Assembly (NCBI GenBank): GCA_002451555.1
Contig: DKCU01000074.1
Span: 1 to 44,677, forward strand
Origin: Candidatus Segatella albertsiae
Lineage (GTDB): Bacteria > Bacteroidota > Bacteroidia > Bacteroidales > Bacteroidaceae
Length of the DNA stretch: 44,677 nucleotides
Direction of reading: 5' to 3'
In this document: in pieces, positions 7,981 through 14,963 of the stretch
How positions within the stretch are numbered: position 1 is the first letter of the stretch
Layout: every line of letters starts with the position of its first letter
Notes under the pieces: generated by a model
Told to the model about the DNA's origin: nothing
The model's input: the letters and a program-made list of their open reading frames with translations, nothing else
Databases searched by the model: none
Position numbers and translations under genes: made by a program

Positions 7981-8553
7981 TTGGATAAATATTTGATTTG
8001 TGGTCTTGGCAATCCTGGTGATGAATACGCAGGAACAAGACACAACACGGGATTTATGGTATTGGACGCTTTTGCTAAAGCGTCCAATATTCATTTTGAG
8101 GACAAGCGTTACGGCTTCATCGCCGAGACTTCCATCAAGGGGCGCAAGGTTTTCTTACTGAAGCCTACCACCTTCATGAACCTCAGCGGAAATGCCGTCC
8201 GCTATTGGCTCAACCAAGAGAAGATTGACCAAAAACGATTGCTTGTCATCAGTGACGAACTTGCCTTGCCACTAGGTGCCTTCCGCCTGAAAGCCAATGG
8301 TAGCAATGGTGGTCATAATGGTCTGGGACACATTCAGCAACTCATCGGTCAAGACTATGCCCGCCTTCGCATGGGTATCGGCAACGACTATCCTCGCGGC
8401 GGTCAGATAGACTGGGTGCTGGGAAAGTACAGCGAGGAAGACTTGAAGCAACTCCAACCTGCCATCGATCTCGGCGTTGAAATTATCAAGAGCTTCGTTC
8501 TCCAGGGCATCGACAACACGATGAACCAATACAACAAGCTCGGTAAGAAATAA
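7981..8553 (+). CDS. pth: Peptidyl-tRNA hydrolase
   Basis: A 190-aa hydrolase that releases tRNA from prematurely dropped peptidyl-tRNA. YLICGLGNPGDEYAGTRHNTG (4-24) contains the catalytic His (TRHNTG) and the conserved Asn; KPTTFMNLSGNAV (about 60-72) and GGHNGL (about 104-109) complete the active site. No in-frame ATG precedes these motifs, so the start is TTG at 7981, giving MDKYLI as in homologues. The next gene follows after 6 nt, so they are co-transcribed, probably with rplY. Confidence 0.96.
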   Translation: MDKYLICGLGNPGDEYAGTRHNTGFMVLDAFAKASNIHFEDKRYGFIAETSIKGRKVFLLKPTTFMNLSGNAVRYWLNQEKIDQKRLLVISDELALPLGAFRLKANGSNGGHNGLGHIQQLIGQDYARLRMGIGNDYPRGGQIDWVLGKYSEEDLKQLQPAIDLGVEIIKSFVLQGIDNTMNQYNKLGKK

Positions 8554-8559
8554 AAGATT

Positions 8560-9009
8560 ATGAAAGAATCGGCAAGAATAGACAAGTGGCTTTGGGCTGC
8601 ACGCATCTACAAGACTCGCAGCATTGCAGCCGATGCTTGCAAGAACGGTCGTGTTACCGTGGGAGGTGTCACGAGAAAACCTTCTTATATTATTAAGAGA
8701 GGTGACGTCGTGAGTGTAAAGAAAGCTCCTATCACCTACTCTTTCGAAGTACTCGACTGTATAGAGCAACGTGTGGGTGCCAAGATGCTGTTTGGTGTCT
8801 ATAAGAACGTGACCGACCCTAAGCAATACGAGCTGTTGGAGATGAGTCGCATCAGCGGATTTGTTGACAGAGCCAGAGGAACAGGACGCCCTACGAAAAA
8901 GGAGCGTCGAGCACTCGATGCCTTTGTCGATCCTGCCATGTTCGGATTCGATGACGACGAGGATGAGAATTGGGACTCCATTACGAATGACAATACCTTT
9001 TCACGATAA
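8560..9009 (+). CDS. S4-domain RNA-binding protein (HslR/Hsp15-like)
   Basis: A 149-aa protein with an N-terminal S4 RNA-binding domain (RIDKWLWAARIYKTRSIAAD, residues 6-25, then NGRVTVGGVTRKPSYIIKRGDVV). This is the Hsp15/HslR family, which in E. coli binds 50S subunits carrying stalled nascent chains. A basic segment (RGTGRPTKKERRAL) and an acidic tail (DDDEDE) follow, both usual in Bacteroidota members. Pairing with pth 6 nt upstream fits a ribosome-rescue role. Confidence 0.9.
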   Translation: MKESARIDKWLWAARIYKTRSIAADACKNGRVTVGGVTRKPSYIIKRGDVVSVKKAPITYSFEVLDCIEQRVGAKMLFGVYKNVTDPKQYELLEMSRISGFVDRARGTGRPTKKERRALDAFVDPAMFGFDDDEDENWDSITNDNTFSR

Positions 9010-9106
9010 CTTGCAAGAAAAACGGCGATTAATTTTAACATAACTATTCTATAACGGAATAAAAAAGCGATTTTTTGGTAGAAAAAGGAAAATAATTGCC
9101 AAAAAG

Positions 9107-9138
9107 TTTGCTTTGTATTAATATTTGCTATATCTTTG
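9107..9138 (+). promoter_or_regulatory. Promoter of the outer-membrane barrel gene
   Basis: TTTG (9107-9110), a 20-nt spacer and TATCTTTG (9131-9138): a full match. The predicted start near 9145 gives a leader of about 113 nt. Confidence 0.8.
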
Positions 9139-9142
9139 CCCT

Positions 9143-9182
9143 CGCTACCAAGATATAGGGAGCTAGCGAAATGACTACTCCC
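9143..9182 (+). promoter_or_regulatory. Possible pseudoknot in the 5' leader
   Basis: CGCTA (9143-9147) can pair with TAGCG (9164-9168). The loop segment GGGAG (9158-9162) can pair with CTCCC (9178-9182) further downstream, which would make an H-type pseudoknot or two competing stems. A short frame, ATG at 9171 to TAG at 9195-9197, overlaps it. Stems are only 5 bp, so this is tentative. Confidence 0.3.
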
Positions 9183-9257
9183 GATAGGATCTACTAGCAG
9201 AATTCTAATTATATAATAAGATAAAAGTAAGTATTAACTAATTTAAAATTAGAGATT

Positions 9258-9830
9258 ATGAAAAAGTTTTTCGCAATGGCAGCCCTCATGCTGTCTTCAA
9301 TGGGTGCTTTCGCACAGTATTCAGCAGGTGATTTCACTCTCCAGCCAAAGGTTGGTTTGAACTGCTCTTCTATCACAGGCGACGATGACGCTGATTATAA
9401 AGCTGGTTTCGTCGGCGGTCTTGAAGCTGAATACCACGTATCTCCATTAGTGGGCATTAGCGCAGGTGTACTTTACTCTATGCAAGGTGCCAAGGCTACA
9501 CTGGAAGGTAAAGAACTGAAATACAATATGGATTACGTCAACATTCCTATCCTCGCTAACTTCTACGTTGCTAAAGGTCTTGCTCTGAAGGCTGGTATTC
9601 AACCAGGATTCAAGGCCTCTTCATCAGTAAAGTATGCTGGCGTAAAGGTTGACGACGAAACAGGTGCTATCAAGTCTGTTGACTTCTCTGTTCCAGTTGG
9701 CATCTCTTACGAGTACATGAACGTTTGCTTGGATGCTCGTTACAACATCGGTTGCACCAAGGTATTCAAAGAGGGTGACGGCAACCACTCCGTATTCCAG
9801 TTGACATTGGGTTACAAGTTCAAGCTCTAA
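9258..9830 (+). CDS. Small outer-membrane beta-barrel protein (OmpX/PorT-like)
   Basis: A 190-aa secreted protein. The signal peptide MKKFFAMAALMLSSMGAFAQ ends at A-F-A-Q near residue 20. The rest alternates short beta strands (DFTLQPKVGLNCSSI, FVGGLEAEYHV, AGVLYSMQGAK, VNIPILANFYVAKGLALKAG), an outer_membrane_beta-barrel_2 pattern of about eight strands ending in the aromatic strand FQLTLGYKFKL. Function unknown; such proteins are abundant surface proteins in Bacteroidales. It has its own promoter and a 15-bp terminator. Confidence 0.9.
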   Translation: MKKFFAMAALMLSSMGAFAQYSAGDFTLQPKVGLNCSSITGDDDADYKAGFVGGLEAEYHVSPLVGISAGVLYSMQGAKATLEGKELKYNMDYVNIPILANFYVAKGLALKAGIQPGFKASSSVKYAGVKVDDETGAIKSVDFSVPVGISYEYMNVCLDARYNIGCTKVFKEGDGNHSVFQLTLGYKFKL

Positions 9831-9884
9831 GATTTTTGATTTTCATACCGAAGGGTTCTTGTTGATGAGCCCATCAAAAAACAT

Positions 9885-9925
9885 AATTCCCCAATAGCTT
9901 CGTCACCGATAGCTATTGGGGAATT
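9885..9925 (+). terminator. Terminator of the barrel gene, bidirectional
   Basis: AATTCCCCAATAGCT (9885-9899) and AGCTATTGGGGAATT (9911-9925) form a perfect 15-bp stem with an 11-nt loop. It sits between converging genes and could serve both. Confidence 0.8.
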
Positions 9926-9974
9926 TCCGTCTCTGCCTGTTCGTTTTCAAGAGGCACTAGACCTAACAAGCCAA

Positions 9975-10634
9975 CTATTTCGATGTCTCGTCCTTGATTT
10001 CCTCAATATAAGAACCTCCGTCACTAGATGGAGTAGTCGAAGAGCCAACCTCCTCAGCTTTCGTCCACTTTCTCTTGTTATTGGCAATCTTGAAGGCATT
10101 GACACACTCCACGACACCATAGACGAGCATTGCCCAGCCAATCACAAAGAGAGGAGCCGACGCAATGGCTGACGGTTTGATGACAGCAAGCAAGCCCACC
10201 AAGAGTATGATGGAAGGGAATATCCAATAGACAATTCCTACTCCACCCATCTTGCGAGCCATGGCAAGATTCATAAACTGTGTCAGTGCTCCCATGATGA
10301 GAATCACCGAGAGGATGAACATCAGGCTATTGATGAACGTGTTCGGCATCAATGTCAAAATCAAGCCCAGACAGAGGCTGCCGATTCCCACAATAGGAAA
10401 ATTTGGCTTCAGACCTGTAAGTTGCTTGCCATTGGCATCATACACCACAGCCACCTTGTCGAAGTTGCGCTTGGCACTGAAATAAGTGGCAACCGAGATA
10501 ACACCTGACAAGAAAAACAACACACCGATGGCAATCGTTATCCAAGTAACGGTCTGCTCACGATATTGGATAAGAAGTGCTCCCACGATGATGGCACAGA
10601 GAGCACGGAAAAAAGAACTATGTACTACTTTCAT
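9975..10634 (-). CDS. DUF308 (HdeD-like) membrane protein
   Basis: A 219-aa integral membrane protein with about six helices (ALCAIIVGALLI, VTWITIAIGVLFFLSGVISVATYF, FPIVGIGSLCLGLILTLMP, NSLMFILSVILIMGALTQF, GIVYWIFPSIILLVGLLAVI, PLFVIGWAMLVYGVVECVNAF). The repeated G-x-x-x-x-x-G-x-x-x helix pairs match the DUF308 repeat of HdeD-type proteins, linked in E. coli to acid resistance. A charged cytoplasmic tail (about 190-219) follows. Monocistronic and divergent from the phosphatase gene. Function not established. Confidence 0.85.
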   Translation of the reverse strand: MKVVHSSFFRALCAIIVGALLIQYREQTVTWITIAIGVLFFLSGVISVATYFSAKRNFDKVAVVYDANGKQLTGLKPNFPIVGIGSLCLGLILTLMPNTFINSLMFILSVILIMGALTQFMNLAMARKMGGVGIVYWIFPSIILLVGLLAVIKPSAIASAPLFVIGWAMLVYGVVECVNAFKIANNKRKWTKAEEVGSSTTPSSDGGSYIEEIKDETSK

Positions 10635-10697
10635 ATTCTATGATTTTACAAATATTCTACAATTCTCTAAAAAACTTCTACAAAAATACAAACTATC

Positions 10698-10728
10698 TTT
10701 GATAACTCCAACTTTTTTTGTACTTTTG
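10698..10728 (+). promoter_or_regulatory. Promoter of the histidine phosphatase gene
   Basis: TTTG (10698-10701), a 19-nt spacer and TACTTTTG (10721-10728). The start would be near 10735, only about 13 nt before the ATG. Confidence 0.75.
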
Positions 10729-10747
10729 TGAGCAAATTTAGAATATT

Positions 10748-11287
10748 ATGACAAAATTATATCTTGTACGCCACGGCGAGACCGTGGACAATGTAGCTCA
10801 GATACTACAAGGACAGACTCCAGGCAAGTTGAACGACAAGGGTATCGCACAAGCTGAGGAAGTAGCCAGGAAGATGGCAGACGACCACATCGACGTATTC
10901 ATATCAAGTGACTTGTATCGCAGTTTGCAAACTTGCGAGATTATTGCGAAGCCACACTTCCATGAGGGTGCAGACATGACTACGAAGGAAGCAATCGTCA
11001 CCACCCCATTGATACGTGAGCGTGACTGGGGCGACTTCACAGGCAAGTTCATACCTTCTCTCCCCAAAGACCCGAAAGACTGGCCCGACAACATCGAATC
11101 GTTGGAAAAGATGAAGTCTCGCGCACAGAATTTTCTCACGTGGCTCAAGGTGACCTATCCCGACAAGACTATCCTCGCTGTAGGACATGGCATTATCAAC
11201 AAAGCCATCCAGAGCGTGTATTTCAAACGCCCGATGAACGAAATCGAGAAAATGGGGAACGCCGAAGTCAGAGTTTTGATACTCTAG
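10748..11287 (+). CDS. Histidine phosphatase family protein (phosphoglycerate-mutase-like)
   Basis: A 179-aa enzyme of the branch-1 histidine phosphatase superfamily. The catalytic RHGE is in LYLVRHGETVDN (residues 4-15); a second arginine lies in SSDLYRSLQT (about 54-63), the acid Glu in LIRERDWGDFTGK, and the second His in AVGHGIINKAI (about 154). It dephosphorylates a small phosphorylated substrate that cannot be named from sequence. The SDR gene follows after about 97 nt holding a short 14-bp repeat. Confidence 0.9.
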   Translation: MTKLYLVRHGETVDNVAQILQGQTPGKLNDKGIAQAEEVARKMADDHIDVFISSDLYRSLQTCEIIAKPHFHEGADMTTKEAIVTTPLIRERDWGDFTGKFIPSLPKDPKDWPDNIESLEKMKSRAQNFLTWLKVTYPDKTILAVGHGIINKAIQSVYFKRPMNEIEKMGNAEVRVLIL

Positions 11288-11336
11288 TCCATTCAAGTTT
11301 CTCTCATAGAAAAGGAAATCCCCTCTATCCCGACAT

Positions 11337-11363
11337 AACACTTAACATTTAACACTTAACATT
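11337..11363 (+). repeat. Short direct repeat upstream of the SDR gene
   Basis: AACACTTAACATT occurs at 11337-11349 and again at 11351-11363, period 14. Simple AT-rich repeat; no function evident. Confidence 0.7.
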
Positions 11364-11384
11364 AAAAACAAAAATATCTCTCTT

Positions 11385-12149
11385 ATGGCAAACAAGATAG
11401 CACTTATCACAGGAGCGACCAGCGGTATCGGAGAAGGTTGCGCCCATCGTTTCGCCCAAGGAGGTTACGACCTCATCCTCACAGGCAGAAACACTGGCAA
11501 ATTAGAAATTCTCAAGAAAGAATTGGAAAAGAAGTACGGAATAGATGTCTTGGCGTTGGCCTTCGATGTCAGAAACCGAGAGGCAGCCAAGAAAGCTGTG
11601 GATTACATTCCTTCGTACATGAAGAACATCGACGTGCTCATCAACAACGCTGGTTTGGCACGTGGTCTCGAACCTGAATACGAAGGCGACTTCGAGGACT
11701 GGGACCAGATGATCGACACCAACATCAAGGGACTTCTCACGATGACTCGCCTGATAGTACCTGGCATGATAGCTCGCAACCATGGGCATATTATCAACAT
11801 TGGCAGTGTGGCTGGCGACGCTGCATACGCAGGTGGCAATGTTTATTGTGCTACCAAGGCTGCCGTCAAAGCGATTTCCGACGGATTGCGCATCGACGTG
11901 GCTCACACCAAGGTACGTGTAACGAACGTGAAACCAGGTTTGGTGGAGACCAATTTTTCCAATGTTCGCTTCCATGGCGACAACGCCCGTGCCGACAAAG
12001 TATATGAAGGAATCACTCCTCTCAATGGCAACGACATTGCCGACGTAGCCTTCTATGCCGCCAGTGCTCCGGAGCATGTCCAGATAGCAGAAGTACTCGT
12101 GCTTGCCACCCATCAAGCCAACGGCACTGTGATACATAGAGATAGATAA
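11385..12149 (+). CDS. Short-chain dehydrogenase/reductase (YdfG-like)
   Basis: A 254-aa classical SDR. The NAD(P) motif TGATSGIGEG (residues 9-18), NNAGLARG (about 88-95), the catalytic Ser in INIGSVAGDAAY (about 138-149) and YxxxK in VYCATKAAV (Tyr about 154, Lys about 158) are all present, and TGRN after beta-2 suggests NADP(H). VKPGLVETNFSNVRFHGD resembles the YdfG group, which oxidises serine, allo-threonine and 3-hydroxy acids and reduces malonic semialdehyde. The substrate is inferred only at that level. A REP-like element lies at its 3' end. Confidence 0.92.
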   Translation: MANKIALITGATSGIGEGCAHRFAQGGYDLILTGRNTGKLEILKKELEKKYGIDVLALAFDVRNREAAKKAVDYIPSYMKNIDVLINNAGLARGLEPEYEGDFEDWDQMIDTNIKGLLTMTRLIVPGMIARNHGHIINIGSVAGDAAYAGGNVYCATKAAVKAISDGLRIDVAHTKVRVTNVKPGLVETNFSNVRFHGDNARADKVYEGITPLNGNDIADVAFYAASAPEHVQIAEVLVLATHQANGTVIHRDR

Positions 12150-12162
12150 GTCTCAATCAATA

Positions 12163-12281
12163 CGCCCTGAAAGGGCAAAAGCATTGATAACAAGATGCTT
12201 TTGCTCTTTCAGGGCGACTTTCTTGGTGTAATCATTACACAGGGCGTTGCCCTGGACTTGGGGCTTTTGAGCTTTCAGCCC
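12163..12281. repeat. REP/BIME-like palindromic element between converging genes
   Basis: Three palindromes in tandem. CGCCCTGAAAGGGC... (arms 12163-12184 and 12195-12216) form a 22-bp stem with one G-T pair and a 10-nt loop. CAGGGC-GTT-GCCCTG follows at 12240-12254. GGGCT/AGCCC (12261-12265 / 12277-12281) closes the element. The phrases GCCCTGAAAGGGC and AGGGCGTTGCCCT are what I recall from dispersed, RAYT-associated repeats in Bacteroidota; no RAYT gene is in the window. It probably also ends transcription from both sides. Confidence 0.75.
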
Positions 12282-12356
12282 TACTTATGACACCCCCTTC
12301 TCTTCCTTTTTATTTCTATATTTCTCCTTTTATTTTTCTTTCTTTTATTTCTTCTT

Positions 12357-12995
12357 TTATTTCTCATCCAGCCCTTCCACGAGTCCCGTGACATAGCTGC
12401 AAAGGATGCCGATACCCTTCTCGTTCTCACCTCCCTGAGGAATGATGATGTCGGCATAGCGTTTGGTAGGCTCGATGAACTGCTCGTGCATAGGCTTCAA
12501 AACTTTCAGGTATCTATCCACCACCATAGAAACCGTACGACCACGGTCGATGGTATCACGCTGGATGTTACGAATCAGTCGCTCGTCTGGGTCAGCATCC
12601 ACGAAGACCTTCAAGTCCATGAGGTCACGGAGTTTCTTGTTGAGCAAGGTCATGATACCCTCTATGATGATGACAGGCTTTGGCTCGACATGGATGGTTT
12701 CCTTCTCACGGTTGCATTTCAAGTAGCTGTAAGTAGGTTGTTCGATGGCAATGCCATTGCGAAGGTCAGCCAACTGCTTGTGCAAGAGTTTCCAGTCAAA
12801 GGCATCTGGATGGTCGAAGTTGATGGCATGGCGCTCCTCTTCCGTCATGTGACTCGTATCGTTATAATAAGAGTCCAATGGCACCACTGCCACATAGTGA
12901 GGAGGCAAAGCCTCGACGATTTTCTTTACGACGGTGGTCTTGCCCGAACCAGTACCACCTGCTATACCGATAATGGTAATCTTATCTTTGTCCAT
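12357..12995 (-). CDS. udk: Uridine kinase
   Basis: A 212-aa P-loop kinase that makes UMP/CMP from uridine/cytidine with ATP or GTP (pyrimidine salvage). Walker A GGTGSGKTT at residues 13-21; PLDSYYNDTSHMTEEER (about 39-55) is the uridine-binding Asp segment; NFDHPDAFDW (about 59-68) and the lid sequence RDTIDRGRTVSMVVDRYLKVLKPMH are diagnostic. Monocistronic. A salvage enzyme beside a nucleic-acid-degrading locus is suggestive, though udk is ordinary housekeeping. Confidence 0.97.
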   Translation of the reverse strand: MDKDKITIIGIAGGTGSGKTTVVKKIVEALPPHYVAVVPLDSYYNDTSHMTEEERHAINFDHPDAFDWKLLHKQLADLRNGIAIEQPTYSYLKCNREKETIHVEPKPVIIIEGIMTLLNKKLRDLMDLKVFVDADPDERLIRNIQRDTIDRGRTVSMVVDRYLKVLKPMHEQFIEPTKRYADIIIPQGGENEKGIGILCSYVTGLVEGLDEK

Positions 12996-13070
12996 TGTTT
13001 TTTCTTTAATTTATTACATAAATAGTTATCTGTACCAAGACTATATATAAATATGTATGCGCGTACATAT

Positions 13071-13113
13071 TATAATCATATCAAAGCACATTTTATAATT
13101 ATATCAAAGCACA
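13071..13113. repeat. 23-bp tandem duplication at the glycosylase 3' end
   Basis: TATAATCATATCAAAGCACA (13071-13090) and TATAATTATATCAAAGCACA (13094-13113) differ by one base. The second copy includes the stop codon of the glycosylase gene. Confidence 0.8.
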
Positions 13114-13676
13114 GCATCAAACATCCCCTTATAATATTCCGCTTTCTTATCTACCGCAAGCGGATAAGCCCGACTGCTGCTTGGCATCCGATAGAGCCTC
13201 AACGTGCGATTCTCGAAAGCGAACTCCACATATCCGCCCATCTTGGGAGTCTCCGTAATGCCATAATGCTCAGAGAACACCTTGGTAGCCAACTGACCTG
13301 CGGTCAACACCGCCTTGCACTCAGGCAAAGCTCTCAGCATCCCGTCCAAGTCGGAAGGCTCCACAATCTGAAGGTCTTTATCGGAAGCCGTATTTTTGGT
13401 ACGTATCACCTTCTGCGCCGTATCAAACAACGCCACTCCTTTTTCTTTCAAGAACTCCTTGATTGCCTCCAGACGATAAGTCTTCTTATCCACATCCACG
13501 AAGTGCAGCTTATCCCCGAAGAATATGATGCCGAAGATGCGCCACATATCATTCTGGAAATTAGGATAATACCAAGGCATACACCACCGCTTGGAAGACG
13601 GTGGAAACGTACCTAGCATCAAGAGATGCGCATTCTTCGGCAACCAAGGCTCAAAAGGATGATTCTCAATCTGCAT
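13104..13676 (-). CDS. Uracil-DNA glycosylase superfamily protein
   Basis: A 190-aa protein of the UDG superfamily, related to Mug-type glycosylases that excise mispaired bases. Motif 1 is LMLGTFPPSSKRW (about 19-31), followed by WYYPNFQNDMWRIFG and, near residue 78, the KGVALFDTAQKVIRT segment. C-terminal RLYRMPSSSRAY (about 160-171) fits the motif-2 position. The catalytic residues differ from E. coli Ung, so specificity is uncertain. It is 44 nt downstream of the secreted phosphodiesterase gene and may be read from it. Confidence 0.8.
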   Translation of the reverse strand: MQIENHPFEPWLPKNAHLLMLGTFPPSSKRWCMPWYYPNFQNDMWRIFGIIFFGDKLHFVDVDKKTYRLEAIKEFLKEKGVALFDTAQKVIRTKNTASDKDLQIVEPSDLDGMLRALPECKAVLTAGQLATKVFSEHYGITETPKMGGYVEFAFENRTLRLYRMPSSSRAYPLAVDKKAEYYKGMFDAVL

Positions 13677-13681
13677 TTACT

Positions 13682-13716
13682 TTTTTACCTTTTTACTCTT
13701 TTACCTTTTTACCTTT
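13682..13716. repeat. Low-complexity TTTTTACC repeat
   Basis: Several imperfect copies of TTTTTACC fill the gap between the phosphodiesterase stop and the glycosylase start. A slippage-prone tract with no other signal. Confidence 0.7.
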
Positions 13717-13720
13717 AAAA

Positions 13721-14770
13721 TCACTTCGCCTCCTTGACGAGATACATCACCACAGGCAAGTGATCGCTGAAGCCGTTGAGCCATCTGCCACCAGCCTGTG
13801 TACGGAGAGGAGCGCCCTTGTACTGGCCATCTTGCTGGATGAGGTAATCACGACGGAACACCTGATGAGCAAAGTACTTCAAGGTAGAGAAATCCTTGTG
13901 CTTAGGATCCTTGTTGAGCAAGTTAGGAGTCACCACGATTTGGTCGAAGAGATTCCAACTGCCATTATAGAACAAGGTACCCTTACCCTCCTTTGCCAAG
14001 ATATTATACCAAGGATTGTACATATCGTCAGGACCAACTTGGCTTATCTCAGGCTTTGCCTGCAACACCTCGTGCATACTCTTGTTGGTAGGGTCGTCGT
14101 TCATATCACCCATCACGAACACCTTCATGTTCTTGTTGATACGAAGAAGACTGTCCTTCACAGCCTTGGTTTGGCGAGCACCTGACTCACGATAGAAAGA
14201 GCCAGAGAAGCGACTTGGCCAGTGGCACACAATGACAGCGACATCCTCGCCACCCAGTTCACCACGCACGGTCAAGAAGCCACGAGTATAGAAAGTACTA
14301 TCCTTCGCCTTCTCCTGCACGTAAGGCACGAGCTTGACATTCTTCACGGTGAAGAGAGCAGGATTGTAAAGCAAGGCACAGTCGATGCCACGGCGATCAG
14401 GTCCCTCGATGTGACAGTACTTCATGCCACGGGCCTTCAGAGGCTCCTGTTCGATGAGCGCATCAAGCACTTTGTGATTCTCCACCTCAGCCATGCCGAT
14501 GAAAGCGCAGCCCACCTTAGGCAACTTGTCGGTACCCATGTCGGCGAGAGCCTTGGCCATGTTCTTCAACTTGTTGGTATATTTCATACCATTCCATCCC
14601 TTGGCAGGAAGATACTCATAGTCGTTCTTGCCCTCGTCGTGGCAAGTGTCGAAGAGATTCTCCTGGTTATAGAACCCCACCGCATAGAGATTGTAACGTT
14701 TCTGCCCTTGGGCGATAGCAGCCAAGCTGACTATCAGCAAGGCGGCAAACATCAGAAAATTTTTCTTCAT
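13721..14770 (-). CDS. Secreted endonuclease/exonuclease/phosphatase family enzyme
   Basis: A 349-aa protein with signal peptide MKKNFLMFAALLIVSLAAIAQG. The full DNase I-like metal site is visible: YNQENLFDT, the metal-binding Glu in GMAEVENHKVLD, RRGIDCALLY, CHWPSR, GDMNDDPTNKS and the terminal FSDHLPVV. It cleaves a phosphodiester or phosphate ester outside the cytoplasm, plausibly DNA or RNA. It is divergent from the TonB-dependent-receptor-like gene with a 193-nt gap, and a second secreted nuclease lies at 21.8-22.9 kb. The exact substrate is not determinable from sequence. Confidence 0.9.
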   Translation of the reverse strand: MKKNFLMFAALLIVSLAAIAQGQKRYNLYAVGFYNQENLFDTCHDEGKNDYEYLPAKGWNGMKYTNKLKNMAKALADMGTDKLPKVGCAFIGMAEVENHKVLDALIEQEPLKARGMKYCHIEGPDRRGIDCALLYNPALFTVKNVKLVPYVQEKAKDSTFYTRGFLTVRGELGGEDVAVIVCHWPSRFSGSFYRESGARQTKAVKDSLLRINKNMKVFVMGDMNDDPTNKSMHEVLQAKPEISQVGPDDMYNPWYNILAKEGKGTLFYNGSWNLFDQIVVTPNLLNKDPKHKDFSTLKYFAHQVFRRDYLIQQDGQYKGAPLRTQAGGRWLNGFSDHLPVVMYLVKEAK

Positions 14771-14963
14771 GATTTATTTCTTTTTACTAATTTTTATCAT
14801 TCACAAAACCCGCATTATGTGCGAAAGCACGCTATCAGAATGCAAATATCGGCATTTTATTTGAGAAAACCGCATATTTCATCAAAATTTAATCAAAAAA
14901 GCTTTCATTTTTAAAAATTATTTCGTTACTTTGCACACCATATTAGTAATTAAACTATAAACT

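Noticed and set aside
9975..12149. A shared operon of phosphatase and SDR with a metabolic role
   Set aside because: They are close, but nothing in either sequence names a common substrate.
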